Positions 26,116-34,335 of a stretch of DNA of 45,974 bases are shown piece after piece. This DNA is from an uncultured Saprospiraceae bacterium (GTDB lineage Bacteria > Bacteroidota > Bacteroidia > Chitinophagales > Saprospiraceae), in assembly GCA_937872405.1 (NCBI GenBank), contig CALMSP010000209.1:1-45974 (forward strand), written 5' to 3'. The translations under genes and the position numbers were made by a program. The stretch's first letter is position 1, and each line of letters starts with the position of its first letter. The notes under the pieces were generated by a model. That model did no database searches. It saw nothing but the letters and a program-made list of their open reading frames with translations, and was not told where the DNA came from.

Positions 26116-26226
26116 ACCAACAAATTGTAATCCCGGCTACTGCACAACACATGAACGACCTACATTATTAAGAAGCAGTAAGCCAACATGAACAAAGATT
26201 TATAATCTCATGAGTGGTTTGGGAAG

Positions 26227-26260
26227 AAGGGTATCGCATATTATGCGGTACCCTTTTGAT
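26227..26260 (+). terminator. Orphan intrinsic terminator
   Basis: AAGGGTATCGCAT (26227-26239) pairs with ATGCGGTACCCTT (26243-26255), 13 bp with one wobble and a 3-base loop, followed by TTGATTTTT. It is oriented for a plus-strand transcript, yet no plus-strand gene ends within 1.8 kb upstream. Confidence 0.75.
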
Positions 26261-26479
26261 TTTTCATGCTGTAACTTACCATAGTTGGAAAAACCTTTAA
26301 AATCATTTACTACTTTATTCGTGTTATTCATTCTTTCAAACGAAAGTAATGTAATACCATTTTAAAAGTGGTTTGGCGAGCAGGGAGCGGCGAGGAGGAT
26401 CAGTCTATTGTAAGAAAATGAGTACGTCTTTATTTTTTGAAATTATATTTATTTTGAAGTAGCACTCAATAAAAATATT

Positions 26480-26537
26480 AAGCCTGCCGAGCCTGGTACC
26501 ACGCATAAGGGTTGTACACAACTGGCTTCGGCAGGTT
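26480..26537 (-). terminator. amtB terminator
   Basis: Minus-strand AACCTGCCGAAGCC pairs with its near-complement around 26481-26493, with a one-base bulge and a loop of about 30 bases, followed by an AT-rich tail. It lies 17 bases past the amtB stop. Confidence 0.65.
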
Positions 26538-26553
26538 AAACCAATCAAACTAT

Positions 26554-27774
26554 TTATTGACCGTCGGCAAAGCTTCGTTCTTTATGATAGGCAATATCAA
26601 TCCCTTGTTGTTCAATATGCTCTTCTACACGCGCCCCTTTCGTAACGAAAGCGCTGAGTTTAAAAATTAGAAATGTACCAATGGAAGTAAAGACAATGGT
26701 GATAAAGGTAGCAATAAGCTGTACCAGCACTTGCGACGGATTGCCGTAAAGCAAGCCCGCTTCACCATTGACACTAGGGTTGGCAAAAATACCAGTAGCA
26801 ATAGCGCCCCATATACCCACCAAGCCATGAATACCAAAAGCATCGAGCGTATCGTCGTACTGGAGTAGTCGCTTCAGCTTCACCACACCAAAATACCCTA
26901 CCCAGCCAGCTACGCCACCAATGGTGAGCGCGCCTGCCACATCCACGTAGCCTGCTGCAGGTGTAATGCCTACCAGCCCAGCAATAACGCCAGAAGCTAA
27001 CCCCAATAAAGAGGGCTTATGGTCGGTCATCCATTCTACCATCATCCAAACCAAGCCTCCCGTACAAGCAGCGACATTAGAAACGAGTATTGCATTAGCG
27101 GCAATACCATCGGCTGCCAGTTGGCTACCAGCATTAAATCCGAACCAGCCAAACCACAACAATGCTGCTCCGAGCGCCGTCAGTTTCAAAGAAGAGGGTT
27201 CGTTGTTTTCTTTGTGATTCTTGCGTTTGCCGAGCATTAGTGCCAGCACCAAACCTGCCACGCCAGCATTGACATGAATGACGGTACCACCCGCAAAATC
27301 TAATTCTCCCAATTCATGCAACAGTCCTTCCCCCCATATCCAATTGGCCAAAGGCGCATAGATAAAGAGTACCCACAGTGTGGCAAAAACAACCCAAGTA
27401 GAAAACTTGATACGCTCCACGACGCTGCCACTGATGATGGCTACGGCAATAGCAGCAAATACCCCTTGAAAAGTAACAAAAAGTAGGGTTGGAATGGTAC
27501 CAGTTACATCATTGACACCGATGTCATTCAAAAAAGCATGTTTGAAAGATCCGAAATACAGGAAAGTTTCATCGCTAAACGCCATGGTATAGCCAAAGGT
27601 AATCCAGGCGATAGTTGCCACGCACATAGATACGAAGCTCATGCCCACGGTATTGATAACGTTGCGTTTGTTGGATAATCCACCATAGAAAAGCGCCAGA
27701 CCCGCCGGCGTCATCAGGAATACCAGTATTGTTGCAATCAACATCCAGGCGGTATCACCATAATTGATTTCCAT
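26554..27774 (-). CDS. amtB: Ammonium transporter
   Basis: 406 residues with about eleven hydrophobic helices. The opening DTAWMLIATILVFLMTPAGLALFYGG is the family signature. The twin histidines that line the pore are present at His167 (TVIHVNAG) and His316 (AFGIHGLVG), and Asp159 is conserved. It conducts NH4+/NH3 into the cytosol when nitrogen is scarce. It is third in a same-strand group with glutaminase and glutamine synthetase. The usual companion glnK/GlnB gene is absent from the window. The N-terminus starts in the mature protein, with no extra signal peptide. I see no exact TAnnTTTG box upstream. Confidence 0.95.
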   Translation of the reverse strand: MEINYGDTAWMLIATILVFLMTPAGLALFYGGLSNKRNVINTVGMSFVSMCVATIAWITFGYTMAFSDETFLYFGSFKHAFLNDIGVNDVTGTIPTLLFVTFQGVFAAIAVAIISGSVVERIKFSTWVVFATLWVLFIYAPLANWIWGEGLLHELGELDFAGGTVIHVNAGVAGLVLALMLGKRKNHKENNEPSSLKLTALGAALLWFGWFGFNAGSQLAADGIAANAILVSNVAACTGGLVWMMVEWMTDHKPSLLGLASGVIAGLVGITPAAGYVDVAGALTIGGVAGWVGYFGVVKLKRLLQYDDTLDAFGIHGLVGIWGAIATGIFANPSVNGEAGLLYGNPSQVLVQLIATFITIVFTSIGTFLIFKLSAFVTKGARVEEHIEQQGIDIAYHKERSFADGQ

Positions 27775-27878
27775 AATATTACGCCATTTTATTTTTATTA
27801 AACAAAAAATTAGCTTTGGTTAGTAACGATTTATGCCCCAACCATTACACAACCATGATGCCTTATTATATCCAAAAA

Positions 27879-29450
27879 TTATACAGTCCGGTGTGCTTCC
27901 AACAGTTCAATAATGTCCTGGCATCTGGCTTTTTTAGCATCATCTAGGGGTGTGCCCCCCCAACGGTCTATCGGGCTATGCGCGACGCCGCGGCTCAACA
28001 GATAACGCACCACTTCCAATTTATTCTCTGCGGTGGCCAAATGCAGGGCTGTACGACCATCATAGTCGGCACTTCCTAAGTCCATACCTTGCGCTTCGAG
28101 GCGTTTGATTTCATCCAGATCACCATAGCTGGCAGCATAAATCAGGTTGACAATCTGGTTCACTCGTCGTTCATACTTGTGCTTACGCGGGTTCTTTTTG
28201 CTCGTTTCGCGGGTTAGTGAATCATAGTTGTGAAAGGCATATTTTTCAATTAGGCGTTCGCAAAATTCTACCCCCCGCACCGAGTTGCCATGATGGTCCA
28301 AGCGCGGCGACCAGATGCTAATGCCCATCAGATTGGGAATAACGACGAATAAAGCGCCCGATACACCACTCTTAGCCGGTACACCAATTTTAAAAGCAAA
28401 CTCGCCAGAAAAATCGTACATACCGCAACTGAGCATCAGCGATAGGCAATGCTGCACCACTTGTTCGTCAAAAATTTTCTCGCCACTCAGCGGATTTACC
28501 CCTGCATTAGCCAAGGTAGCTGCCGCAATTGCTAAATGATGCGAACAAGACTCAACAGAGCAACACTGAAAATAGAATTCCAGCACTTCGGTTAGGTTGA
28601 CCCCTTCTGGGAATGCCCGATTTTCACGCATAAAATAAGCCAACGCAAAATTGCGATCCGCCGTTTGCCGCTCCGATAGGTACACCGCATTATTGAAGGA
28701 CACATTTTTGTAGGCACATAATTTTCGCCAAGTATTAAATACATAATCAAACCGATCGGCAATATTGAGCTGATTGCGTAATAGAGAGCAACTCATGATA
28801 GCCCCCGCATTAATGAGCGGATTGTGCGGTAATCCAGCATTATTCAGCGACAATTCATTAAACGTGCGCCCGCTGGGTTCGCGCCCTACGTGCCGATGCA
28901 CTGCATCCACACCGTGTTCCTGCAGGGCTAAGCAATAATTCACTGGCTTACAAGTGGACTGCAAACCAAAACTGGTGTAGGCATCGCCAATAGAAAAGCG
29001 CTGCCCATCAATTGTACAGATAGAAACAGCAAATTGCTCTGGCTCCACACGTGCCAACTGTGGGATGTAGTCAGCTACTTTTCCACTCGTATTACGCGAA
29101 GTAATATGATAGATTTCTTCAATATCTTTGCAGAAATCATCAAAATCGGGTACAATCAAATTTTTTGTTAATGCGTTCTTTACCAGCACATTATGCCGCA
29201 CGAGCCGTTCCATTTCCACCACCGATATCATATTAAAAATATCCGTATCGCGGGGTATGATTTCAAACTCGTTGAGGATGCTCTGTAAGCGCAAATCGTC
29301 TCGTAGAATACCTTCTTTACTCAGATAATTAAAAAACGCATCGGCAGGTACAGCGCCTTTGCCATCTTTATCAATCATACTAAAAAGAGGCGCTACATTG
29401 AGGCTGGCATCTACATCATAAATATCCGGCAGGCTTTGATTGGTTTCCAT
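27879..29450 (-). CDS. glsA: Glutaminase with N-terminal EF-hand-like and C-terminal ankyrin repeats
   Basis: 523 residues, longer than the usual bacterial glutaminase of about 310. Residues 1-125 are a helical domain containing IDKDGKGAVPADAFFNYL, an EF-hand-like loop. The serine-dependent glutaminase core (about 125-425) has the STCKP motif (Ser165, Lys168) and PHNPLINAGAIMS. The C-terminal 435-520 holds ankyrin repeats (DGRTALHLATAENKLEVVRYLL, two visible units). This three-part layout matches eukaryotic kidney/liver glutaminase. The enzyme hydrolyses glutamine to glutamate and ammonia in the cytosol. It lies between amtB and glutamine synthetase on the same strand, with its own promoter box. 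Confidence 0.93.
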   Translation of the reverse strand: METNQSLPDIYDVDASLNVAPLFSMIDKDGKGAVPADAFFNYLSKEGILRDDLRLQSILNEFEIIPRDTDIFNMISVVEMERLVRHNVLVKNALTKNLIVPDFDDFCKDIEEIYHITSRNTSGKVADYIPQLARVEPEQFAVSICTIDGQRFSIGDAYTSFGLQSTCKPVNYCLALQEHGVDAVHRHVGREPSGRTFNELSLNNAGLPHNPLINAGAIMSCSLLRNQLNIADRFDYVFNTWRKLCAYKNVSFNNAVYLSERQTADRNFALAYFMRENRAFPEGVNLTEVLEFYFQCCSVESCSHHLAIAAATLANAGVNPLSGEKIFDEQVVQHCLSLMLSCGMYDFSGEFAFKIGVPAKSGVSGALFVVIPNLMGISIWSPRLDHHGNSVRGVEFCERLIEKYAFHNYDSLTRETSKKNPRKHKYERRVNQIVNLIYAASYGDLDEIKRLEAQGMDLGSADYDGRTALHLATAENKLEVVRYLLSRGVAHSPIDRWGGTPLDDAKKARCQDIIELLEAHRTV

Positions 29451-29492
29451 AATAAGCTAAATTTATAAGTGACAATGGACAATACCATGACG

Positions 29493-29500
29493 CAAATATA
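29493..29500 (-). promoter_or_regulatory. Putative glutaminase -7 promoter box
   Basis: Minus-strand TATATTTG matches TAnnTTTG, about 42 bases upstream of the glutaminase start. A TTG at the preferred -33 distance is not seen (nearest 25 bases away). Confidence 0.45.
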
Positions 29501-29562
29501 AAAAGTTGGTGAAGTGCATACTACACAAATAGAAGTATGCACCCACCAGATGAGCCAGAATT

Positions 29563-30579
29563 TTAAGCAAATTCGAGCTGCGCTTCTTTTACCGTTTTGA
29601 TAATGCGCGAAGCCACCAGATAGGGATCAGCATTAGAAGCCGGGCGACGATCTTCCAGATAACCCCGCCAGTCGTTTTGCGGCACCGAAATCGGAATACG
29701 GATGGACGCTCCACGGTCGCTAACGCCGTAGCTAAATTTATCAATAGATTGCGTTTCATGCAAGCCTGTCAAGCGTTCATTATTGCTGGAGCCATACACC
29801 CCAATATGATCGTGATGTACATGGCGGAACGCCTCGCAAATATTTCTCATAATTTCTTCGCCGCCGATCTCCCGCATAGCTCGGTTGGAGAAATTGGTAT
29901 GCATACCGGAGCCATTCCAGTCGCCTTTGATAGGTTTTGGATGCAATTCTAAGCGCACTTGATACTTCTCGGAAATGCGATACAACAGATACCGCGACAG
30001 CCACAGATCATCAGAAGCACGCTTAGCCCCCCTGCCGAAGAGTTGGTATTCCCATTGACCCAACATCACTTCTGCGTTGATGCCGGTTACGGTTAGCCCT
30101 GCTTCAATGCACTGGTCAAGATGTTCCTCTACAATATCGCGCCCCGATACATTCGGATAACCCACCGAGCAATAGTATTTGCCCTGTGGCTCTGGGTAAC
30201 CATTAGACGGAAAACCCAGCGGCACGGTACCTTGCATCAGCACGTATTCTTGCTCAAATCCAAACCAAAAATCTTCATCGTCTTCAAACTTAGCGCGATT
30301 ATTGGTGGCGTGTGGTGTGCCATCCGGATTCAATACTTCCGATAGCACCAGATAAGCATTCTTACGGGCAGGATCGGCTACCATGCGTACTGGCTTCAAC
30401 AGGCAATCCGAGGAGTGCCCTTCCGCCTGACGTGTAGAACTGCCATCGAATGACCAGAGCGGCAGGCTCTCTAAGGTCCCGTCGAATTCTTTCTCGTTCA
30501 AAATTTTTGTTTTGCTGCGCAGATTAGGCTCTGGCGTGTAGCCATCCAGCCAAATGTACTCGAATTTTACATTGTGCAT
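29563..30579 (-). CDS. Glutamine synthetase, type II (eukaryotic-like)
   Basis: 338 residues, the length of type II (GlnII) enzymes rather than the roughly 470 of type I or 730 of type III. It opens KFEYIWLDGYTPEPNLRSKTK, then has LPLWSFDGSSTRQAEG, WFGFEQEYVLM (metal ligand), VTGINAEVMLGQWEYQ, GDWNGSGMHTNFS and YGVSDRGASIRIPI, all type II signatures. It condenses glutamate and ammonia with ATP in the cytosol. It is upstream of glutaminase and amtB on the same strand, with a well-formed promoter at 30795-30826. No GlnB or NtrC-like gene is near. Confidence 0.95.
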   Translation of the reverse strand: MHNVKFEYIWLDGYTPEPNLRSKTKILNEKEFDGTLESLPLWSFDGSSTRQAEGHSSDCLLKPVRMVADPARKNAYLVLSEVLNPDGTPHATNNRAKFEDDEDFWFGFEQEYVLMQGTVPLGFPSNGYPEPQGKYYCSVGYPNVSGRDIVEEHLDQCIEAGLTVTGINAEVMLGQWEYQLFGRGAKRASDDLWLSRYLLYRISEKYQVRLELHPKPIKGDWNGSGMHTNFSNRAMREIGGEEIMRNICEAFRHVHHDHIGVYGSSNNERLTGLHETQSIDKFSYGVSDRGASIRIPISVPQNDWRGYLEDRRPASNADPYLVASRIIKTVKEAQLEFA

Positions 30580-30794
30580 TTTAAAATTGAGGTTTAAAAA
30601 GTTAGGAAATAATTAGCCATACTTATGATGTCGTACTCAACGACATGATATAGTTCTTACCATTTGTATTTTGCTCGTAGAAATTGTGTTATGTACAAAT
30701 GCCTATACAAGGAGAATAGATAGCCATATCAAAGAGGGATTTACTGTCAGGAGAACATTTAACTTGCAAAAATTCACTGATATTTAAAACCCTT

Positions 30795-30826
30795 CAAATG
30801 TAATTCTATACAATCATCATTTCAAA
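30795..30826 (-). promoter_or_regulatory. Glutamine synthetase promoter
   Basis: On the minus strand, TACATTTG (30795-30802) matches the -7 consensus and TTTG (30823-30826) lies 20 bases further upstream as a -33 element. The leader would be about 210 bases. Confidence 0.6.
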
Positions 30827-30971
30827 CAAAATTTCCATTTCAAAATAAAATTTCATATACAGTTAACACAGCCTTACTTATAGTTTACATTTGCTATTTT
30901 CGGTGTATGACATTTGTTTCTAATATTGCATCAAAATTACGCGAGGCTCAGCAAACTGGCAATACGGTCTG

Positions 30972-31020
30972 TCCGAATGAACGGAATAGCTTTCCGAATG
31001 GCTACCATAGCAGTCCGAAA
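30972..31020. repeat. Three TCCGAA units phased by 21 bases
   Basis: TCCGAATG begins at 30972 and 30993, and TCCGAAAT at 31014, so the spacing is exactly 21 bases twice. The intervening bases differ. Two helical turns of spacing would put the sites on one DNA face. Confidence 0.6.
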
Positions 31021-31167
31021 TAAAAACACACCAATTAGTTAGGCAAGAATAGTAAAATACCTTTACACACAACCAATTCATTTTCAGTTGTTTAAATGAT
31101 AAAACATAAACTATACCATCCTCTTGGCATGCTATATTCATCCGACCGTTAATTACGGCGGCAAAAT

Positions 31168-31197
31168 TTGGTAAAACCCGATGATACTGTATCTTTG
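31168..31197 (+). promoter_or_regulatory. Strong consensus promoter for the esterase gene
   Basis: TTG (31168-31170), 19 bases, then TATCTTTG (31190-31197), the best full match to a Bacteroidota promoter in the window. The next plus-strand gene starts at 31479, and the 163-bp element lies between them. Confidence 0.7.
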
Positions 31198-31215
31198 AGC
31201 AGGTTTTTCGTGTAA

Positions 31216-31257
31216 GCCATGTAAATGATTTTATGATAACGTGCCATGTAAATCATT
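31216..31257. repeat. Direct repeat GCCATGTAAAT(G/C)ATT
   Basis: Two copies (31216-31230 and 31243-31257) differing at one base, 27 bases apart. The second ends one base before the 163-bp element. AATGATT and AATCATT also form an inverted pair. Confidence 0.6.
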
Positions 31258-31258
31258 A

Positions 31259-31421
31259 AGAGCATGTTTAAATTTCATACTTTGGTCTGCAAATGTTCAT
31301 CTATGGAACCTCACTTTGCCTTTTTCTCGCTCCGTAGCGCTGCTATGCAGCTCAAAAAACGCTTCGTGAGAACCCAAATCTGATCATTTTCGACTTCAAA
31401 AACGAATTTTAAACATACTCT
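31259..31421 (+). repeat. 163-bp MITE-like repeat, copy 2
   Basis: Full copy, 162 of 163 bases identical to copy 1 in opposite orientation. It begins AGAGCATGTTTAAATTTC and ends with the near-complement of that. No transposase is encoded and no clear target duplication is visible. Confidence 0.88.
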
Positions 31422-31478
31422 AAAACATTTAGCGTTAAAAGAATGATGCCTATTTTTTTTGATAAAAATATAATTTCC

Positions 31479-32894
31479 ATGTTTCACCGTTTGTTTTTAT
31501 TATTATGTTTTACGTTTTGGGCGTTGAGCCTTCCTGCGCAATTGACGATTAAGATCACTGCTGTACCCCCGAATACCCCGCCCGGCGATTCGATTTATAT
31601 TGCGGGTACATTCAATAATTGGAACCCCGGAAACGCTGCATTCATTGTCAAAACCCAACCCGATGGCTCGCGCCAGGTCACGCTGAATCCGCCGGTTGGT
31701 AGTGTGCAGTTCAAATTTACGCGAGGTAGTTGGGCTACGGTGGAGGGTAATGCGCAAGGTGGGCAGTTGCCCAATCGTGTCGTACCATACAATGGCCAGC
31801 CGCGCACAGAGGAAGTGAGCATCCTGAGTTGGGAAGACCTCGCTGGCAACAATCCTGGCGCCAGCACTGCCGCAGCCAATGTGCGCATCCTGTCGGATAA
31901 TTTTCAAATGCCACAACTGGGCCGCAGCCGCCGCATTTGGTTGTACCTGCCGCCCGATTACAACAGTTCCAACAAACGCTACCCCGTGCTGTATATGCAT
32001 GACGGGCAGAATATTTTTGATGCTCGAACCAGCTTTTCCGGTGAGTGGCGCGTGGATGAGGCGCTCAATAGTTTGTTTGACAATGGCGATTCGGGCGTTA
32101 TTGTGGTTGCGATTGATAATGGCGGTGCCAATCGTATCAATGAATATTCGCCTTGGGTACACCCGCAGTACGGTGGCGGGCAGGGTGCCGCTTACCTGCG
32201 CTTTCTGGTAGAAACGCTCAAGCCCTACATAGACGCGAACTATCGCACTCGCCCCGAACGCGAGCATACGGGCATCATGGGGTCGTCTATGGGCGGATTG
32301 ATTTCACTGTATGGTGCCATAGAGCATCAGGAAGTATTCGGGAAAGCAGGCGTATTTTCTCCTTCGTTTTGGTTTTCATCGCAGTGCTTTGCGCATGTGA
32401 GTGCTACTGGCAAGCGAGCGCCCATGCGCATTTATCTATTGGCGGGGCAGCCCGAAGGCAACGGCTCTGTGGTAGCCGATTTGAATGTCATGTATAACAC
32501 GCTTCGGCAAGCCGGCTTTGAGGAATCGGAGTTGTTCCGCATCACCCACCCCGACGGTGCGCATAGCGAATGGTATTGGGCGCGTGAGTTCCCGGCAGCT
32601 TATCAATGGCTATATAGCAATGCCCCAACGACTCAAATAACGGTGCCCGCACCCAACTATCAAATCACCTTAGCGCCTAACCCTGCTGATAGTATGATAT
32701 ACGTGCAAAGCTCAACCGCATGGCAGGCGCCAGGCTATCGTATTTTTCATGCCGACGGGCGAGAGGTAAGGTCTTATCAAACTTTACAACAATCGACTAT
32801 TCAAGTAAATGATTTGCCACAGGGCGTGTATATTATTATATTCTACGAACAGAATCAAGTGATTGATAGTCAGAAAGTTATGATATATAAGTGA
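31479..32894 (+). CDS. Secreted esterase with starch-binding-like N-domain and T9SS sorting domain
   Basis: 471 residues from the ATG at 31479; an in-frame ATG at 31443 would bury the signal peptide. The signal MFHRLFLLLCFTFWALSLPAQ is followed by a CBM20/CBM48-like beta domain (IYIAGTFNNWNPGN, about 25-115). An esterase D/enterochelin-esterase-type alpha/beta hydrolase follows, with PVLYMHDGQNIF and GSSMGG (Ser270 nucleophile). The last 75 residues (ITLAPNPADSMIYV to DSQKVMIYK) form a type IX secretion C-terminal sorting domain, so the protein should be exported to the cell surface or medium. The substrate may be acylated carbohydrate or a siderophore (inference). Its promoter lies upstream of the 163-bp element. 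Confidence 0.88.
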   Translation: MFHRLFLLLCFTFWALSLPAQLTIKITAVPPNTPPGDSIYIAGTFNNWNPGNAAFIVKTQPDGSRQVTLNPPVGSVQFKFTRGSWATVEGNAQGGQLPNRVVPYNGQPRTEEVSILSWEDLAGNNPGASTAAANVRILSDNFQMPQLGRSRRIWLYLPPDYNSSNKRYPVLYMHDGQNIFDARTSFSGEWRVDEALNSLFDNGDSGVIVVAIDNGGANRINEYSPWVHPQYGGGQGAAYLRFLVETLKPYIDANYRTRPEREHTGIMGSSMGGLISLYGAIEHQEVFGKAGVFSPSFWFSSQCFAHVSATGKRAPMRIYLLAGQPEGNGSVVADLNVMYNTLRQAGFEESELFRITHPDGAHSEWYWAREFPAAYQWLYSNAPTTQITVPAPNYQITLAPNPADSMIYVQSSTAWQAPGYRIFHADGREVRSYQTLQQSTIQVNDLPQGVYIIIFYEQNQVIDSQKVMIYK

Positions 32895-32930
32895 CTAATA
32901 TGTTGATGCGCTAATAAAAATGATATAACG

Positions 32931-33356
32931 ATGATTGACAAAATCAAACAAACGATAAAAGAAATGACCGATGCGATTCAAGAGCAGGCGGCTGTATTCG
33001 GTGAAAGTGCCAAAGAGAAAGGTTATCAGGTGATTGAAGAGTGGCTGCAAATTTTTCCGCAATTGGAATTGTATAAATTAGAGATCACAAGCTTTGCGCT
33101 GGGGGTAGCAATTAGTCCTTCCTTAGAGGTGGAGTTGGTGGGCAAACATGACGATTTCAGTGTGGAGCGCCTGCAGCAAATTATAGCCGAAACTCCCAAA
33201 AACACTGGACTTTCATTGGTATTTAACACGATCAAAATGGCTTATGCTATGCACCGAAAAACCTATGCAACCTTGCGCGACCCGCTTGTGGTAAAAATTC
33301 GGATCAAGCTATCGCCCGAAGTGCGTGTGTTTATTGGCGCCCCTATGTTGCAATGA
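32931..33356 (+). CDS. Small hypothetical protein (141 aa)
   Basis: 141 residues. The N-terminal amphipathic helix MIDKIKQTIKEMTDAIQEQ and a central EEWLQIFPQLELYKLEITSFALGV are followed by beta-rich sequence ending KIRIKLSPEVRVFIGAPML. There is no signal peptide and no recognisable motif. I do not know the family. It lies 36 bases after the esterase gene on the same strand and may be co-transcribed. It is convergent with the glycosyltransferase gene, with only three bases between the two stop codons and no hairpin. Confidence 0.6.
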   Translation: MIDKIKQTIKEMTDAIQEQAAVFGESAKEKGYQVIEEWLQIFPQLELYKLEITSFALGVAISPSLEVELVGKHDDFSVERLQQIIAETPKNTGLSLVFNTIKMAYAMHRKTYATLRDPLVVKIRIKLSPEVRVFIGAPMLQ

Positions 33357-33359
33357 GTA

Positions 33360-34097
33360 TTACAACTTTTTGGCGGGCGTTGGCTTCAATTGTTTTAAGC
33401 GGTACATGTCCTGCAAATAACGTTTCGCCAGTGGAATAATTTTCACTCGGCTGCTGCTGACATCATCTGTCCAAGTTACAGGTAATTCCTTGATTTTCAA
33501 GCTGAGCCATTCGCCAACAGTGAGCAATTCGGTGGAAAAGAACCAACCGTCGTTGCGCGCACCTTGCTCATGAAGTTGAGGATATACGTCACGGCGTAAA
33601 AATTTGAACCCGCACATACCATCCGAAAAGCGAACGCCCAGATAACGCCGTAGCAACCAGTTGAAAACCCGCGATGTTACCTCCCGCTTGAGGGTACGAC
33701 CAATCACGCGGGCCTGCGGGTGCAAGCGGGTAGCGTACACCAAGTCATATCCTTGATGGGCAAGGGCATTATAAGCATCCAAAAAGTGCGACAGGCCGGT
33801 CGCCAGGTCGAGGTCCATATAGCCCACTATATCCGCATCGGATTGCCCCCAGGAGGTTTTCAGCGCCAGCCCCACGCCCCGGCGCGGTACTTTTACTACC
33901 ACCAATTCGGGGAGTTCTTGGCTTAATTTTGAAGCAATATCAAAGGTGTTATCCATCGAGCCATTGTCAGCAATTACAATGCGCCACTGCTCAGCCGCAG
34001 CAAAATGCGCGCGCAGAAAAGCATGCAGTATTCTTACTTGCCGCTCAAGCGTAAGTGCTTCATTCAAAACAGGAATGGTGACATCGAAGGTGTACAT
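33360..34097 (-). CDS. Family 2 glycosyltransferase
   Basis: 245 residues. The GT-A fold is shown by FDVTIPVLNEALTLERQV, IVIADNGSMDNT (nucleotide-sugar binding) and the DLDLATG motif, which holds the DxD metal site. Downstream, SDGMCGFKFLRRDVYP resembles the acceptor region of polyprenyl-phosphate sugar transferases (DPM1/ArnC-like). No C-terminal membrane helices are present, so it is a soluble or peripheral enzyme. The donor and acceptor are unknown. It is transcribed alone and diverges from the coiled-coil gene at 34336. Confidence 0.85.
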   Translation of the reverse strand: MYTFDVTIPVLNEALTLERQVRILHAFLRAHFAAAEQWRIVIADNGSMDNTFDIASKLSQELPELVVVKVPRRGVGLALKTSWGQSDADIVGYMDLDLATGLSHFLDAYNALAHQGYDLVYATRLHPQARVIGRTLKREVTSRVFNWLLRRYLGVRFSDGMCGFKFLRRDVYPQLHEQGARNDGWFFSTELLTVGEWLSLKIKELPVTWTDDVSSSRVKIIPLAKRYLQDMYRLKQLKPTPAKKL

Positions 34098-34335
34098 CGG
34101 ATGTAAAAATTATTTCTGGGCGCTAAGGTCGTCGTTTCTCGATCGTTTGCAAAAAAAAGCACACAAAATCCGGTGGGTAGGTCACGCACGAATCGGTAAA
34201 TTTTATTTATTTTGTAGAAAAATCCACGATTTTTATCTATACCAAACAAAAAGCCCGAACTTAAAGCCCTAATTTTCCGTACTATTGTGCAAACATATGA
34301 CGGATGGCGCTGCGAGATCATTAAAGCTGCGAATT

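Larger units (their letters stand above)
25861..26553. other. Gene-poor interval with repeats and two terminators
   Basis: About 690 bases without a credible protein gene. It holds two near-identical T7ACGACCTGT segments (26076-26091 and about 26099-26115), an orphan plus-strand terminator (26227-26260) and the amtB terminator (26480-26537). An 80-residue minus-strand open frame at 25908-26150 has no protein-like features. A small RNA is possible (see findings). Confidence 0.6.
30580..31478. other. Long intergenic region with repeats, promoters and a 163-bp element
   Basis: About 900 bases without a credible gene between glutamine synthetase (minus) and the esterase (plus). It contains a short ATGTCGT/ACGACAT inverted repeat (30628-30646), the glutamine synthetase promoter, three TCCGAA units phased by 21 bases, the esterase promoter, a 15-base direct repeat and MITE copy 2. 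A 73-residue frame at 30920-31141 has no protein-like features. Confidence 0.6.

Noticed and set aside
25908..26150. 80-residue minus-strand frame in the gene-poor interval
   Set aside because: Low-complexity Lys/Val-rich translation of T/A-rich DNA; better explained as non-coding.
27775..27878. Sigma-54 promoter for amtB
   Set aside because: No TGGCAC-N5-TTGC type match on the minus strand.
30920..31141. 73-residue minus-strand frame upstream of glutamine synthetase
   Set aside because: Its Ser/Tyr-rich run follows from the 21-base spaced repeat. No domain, signal or ribosome-binding context.
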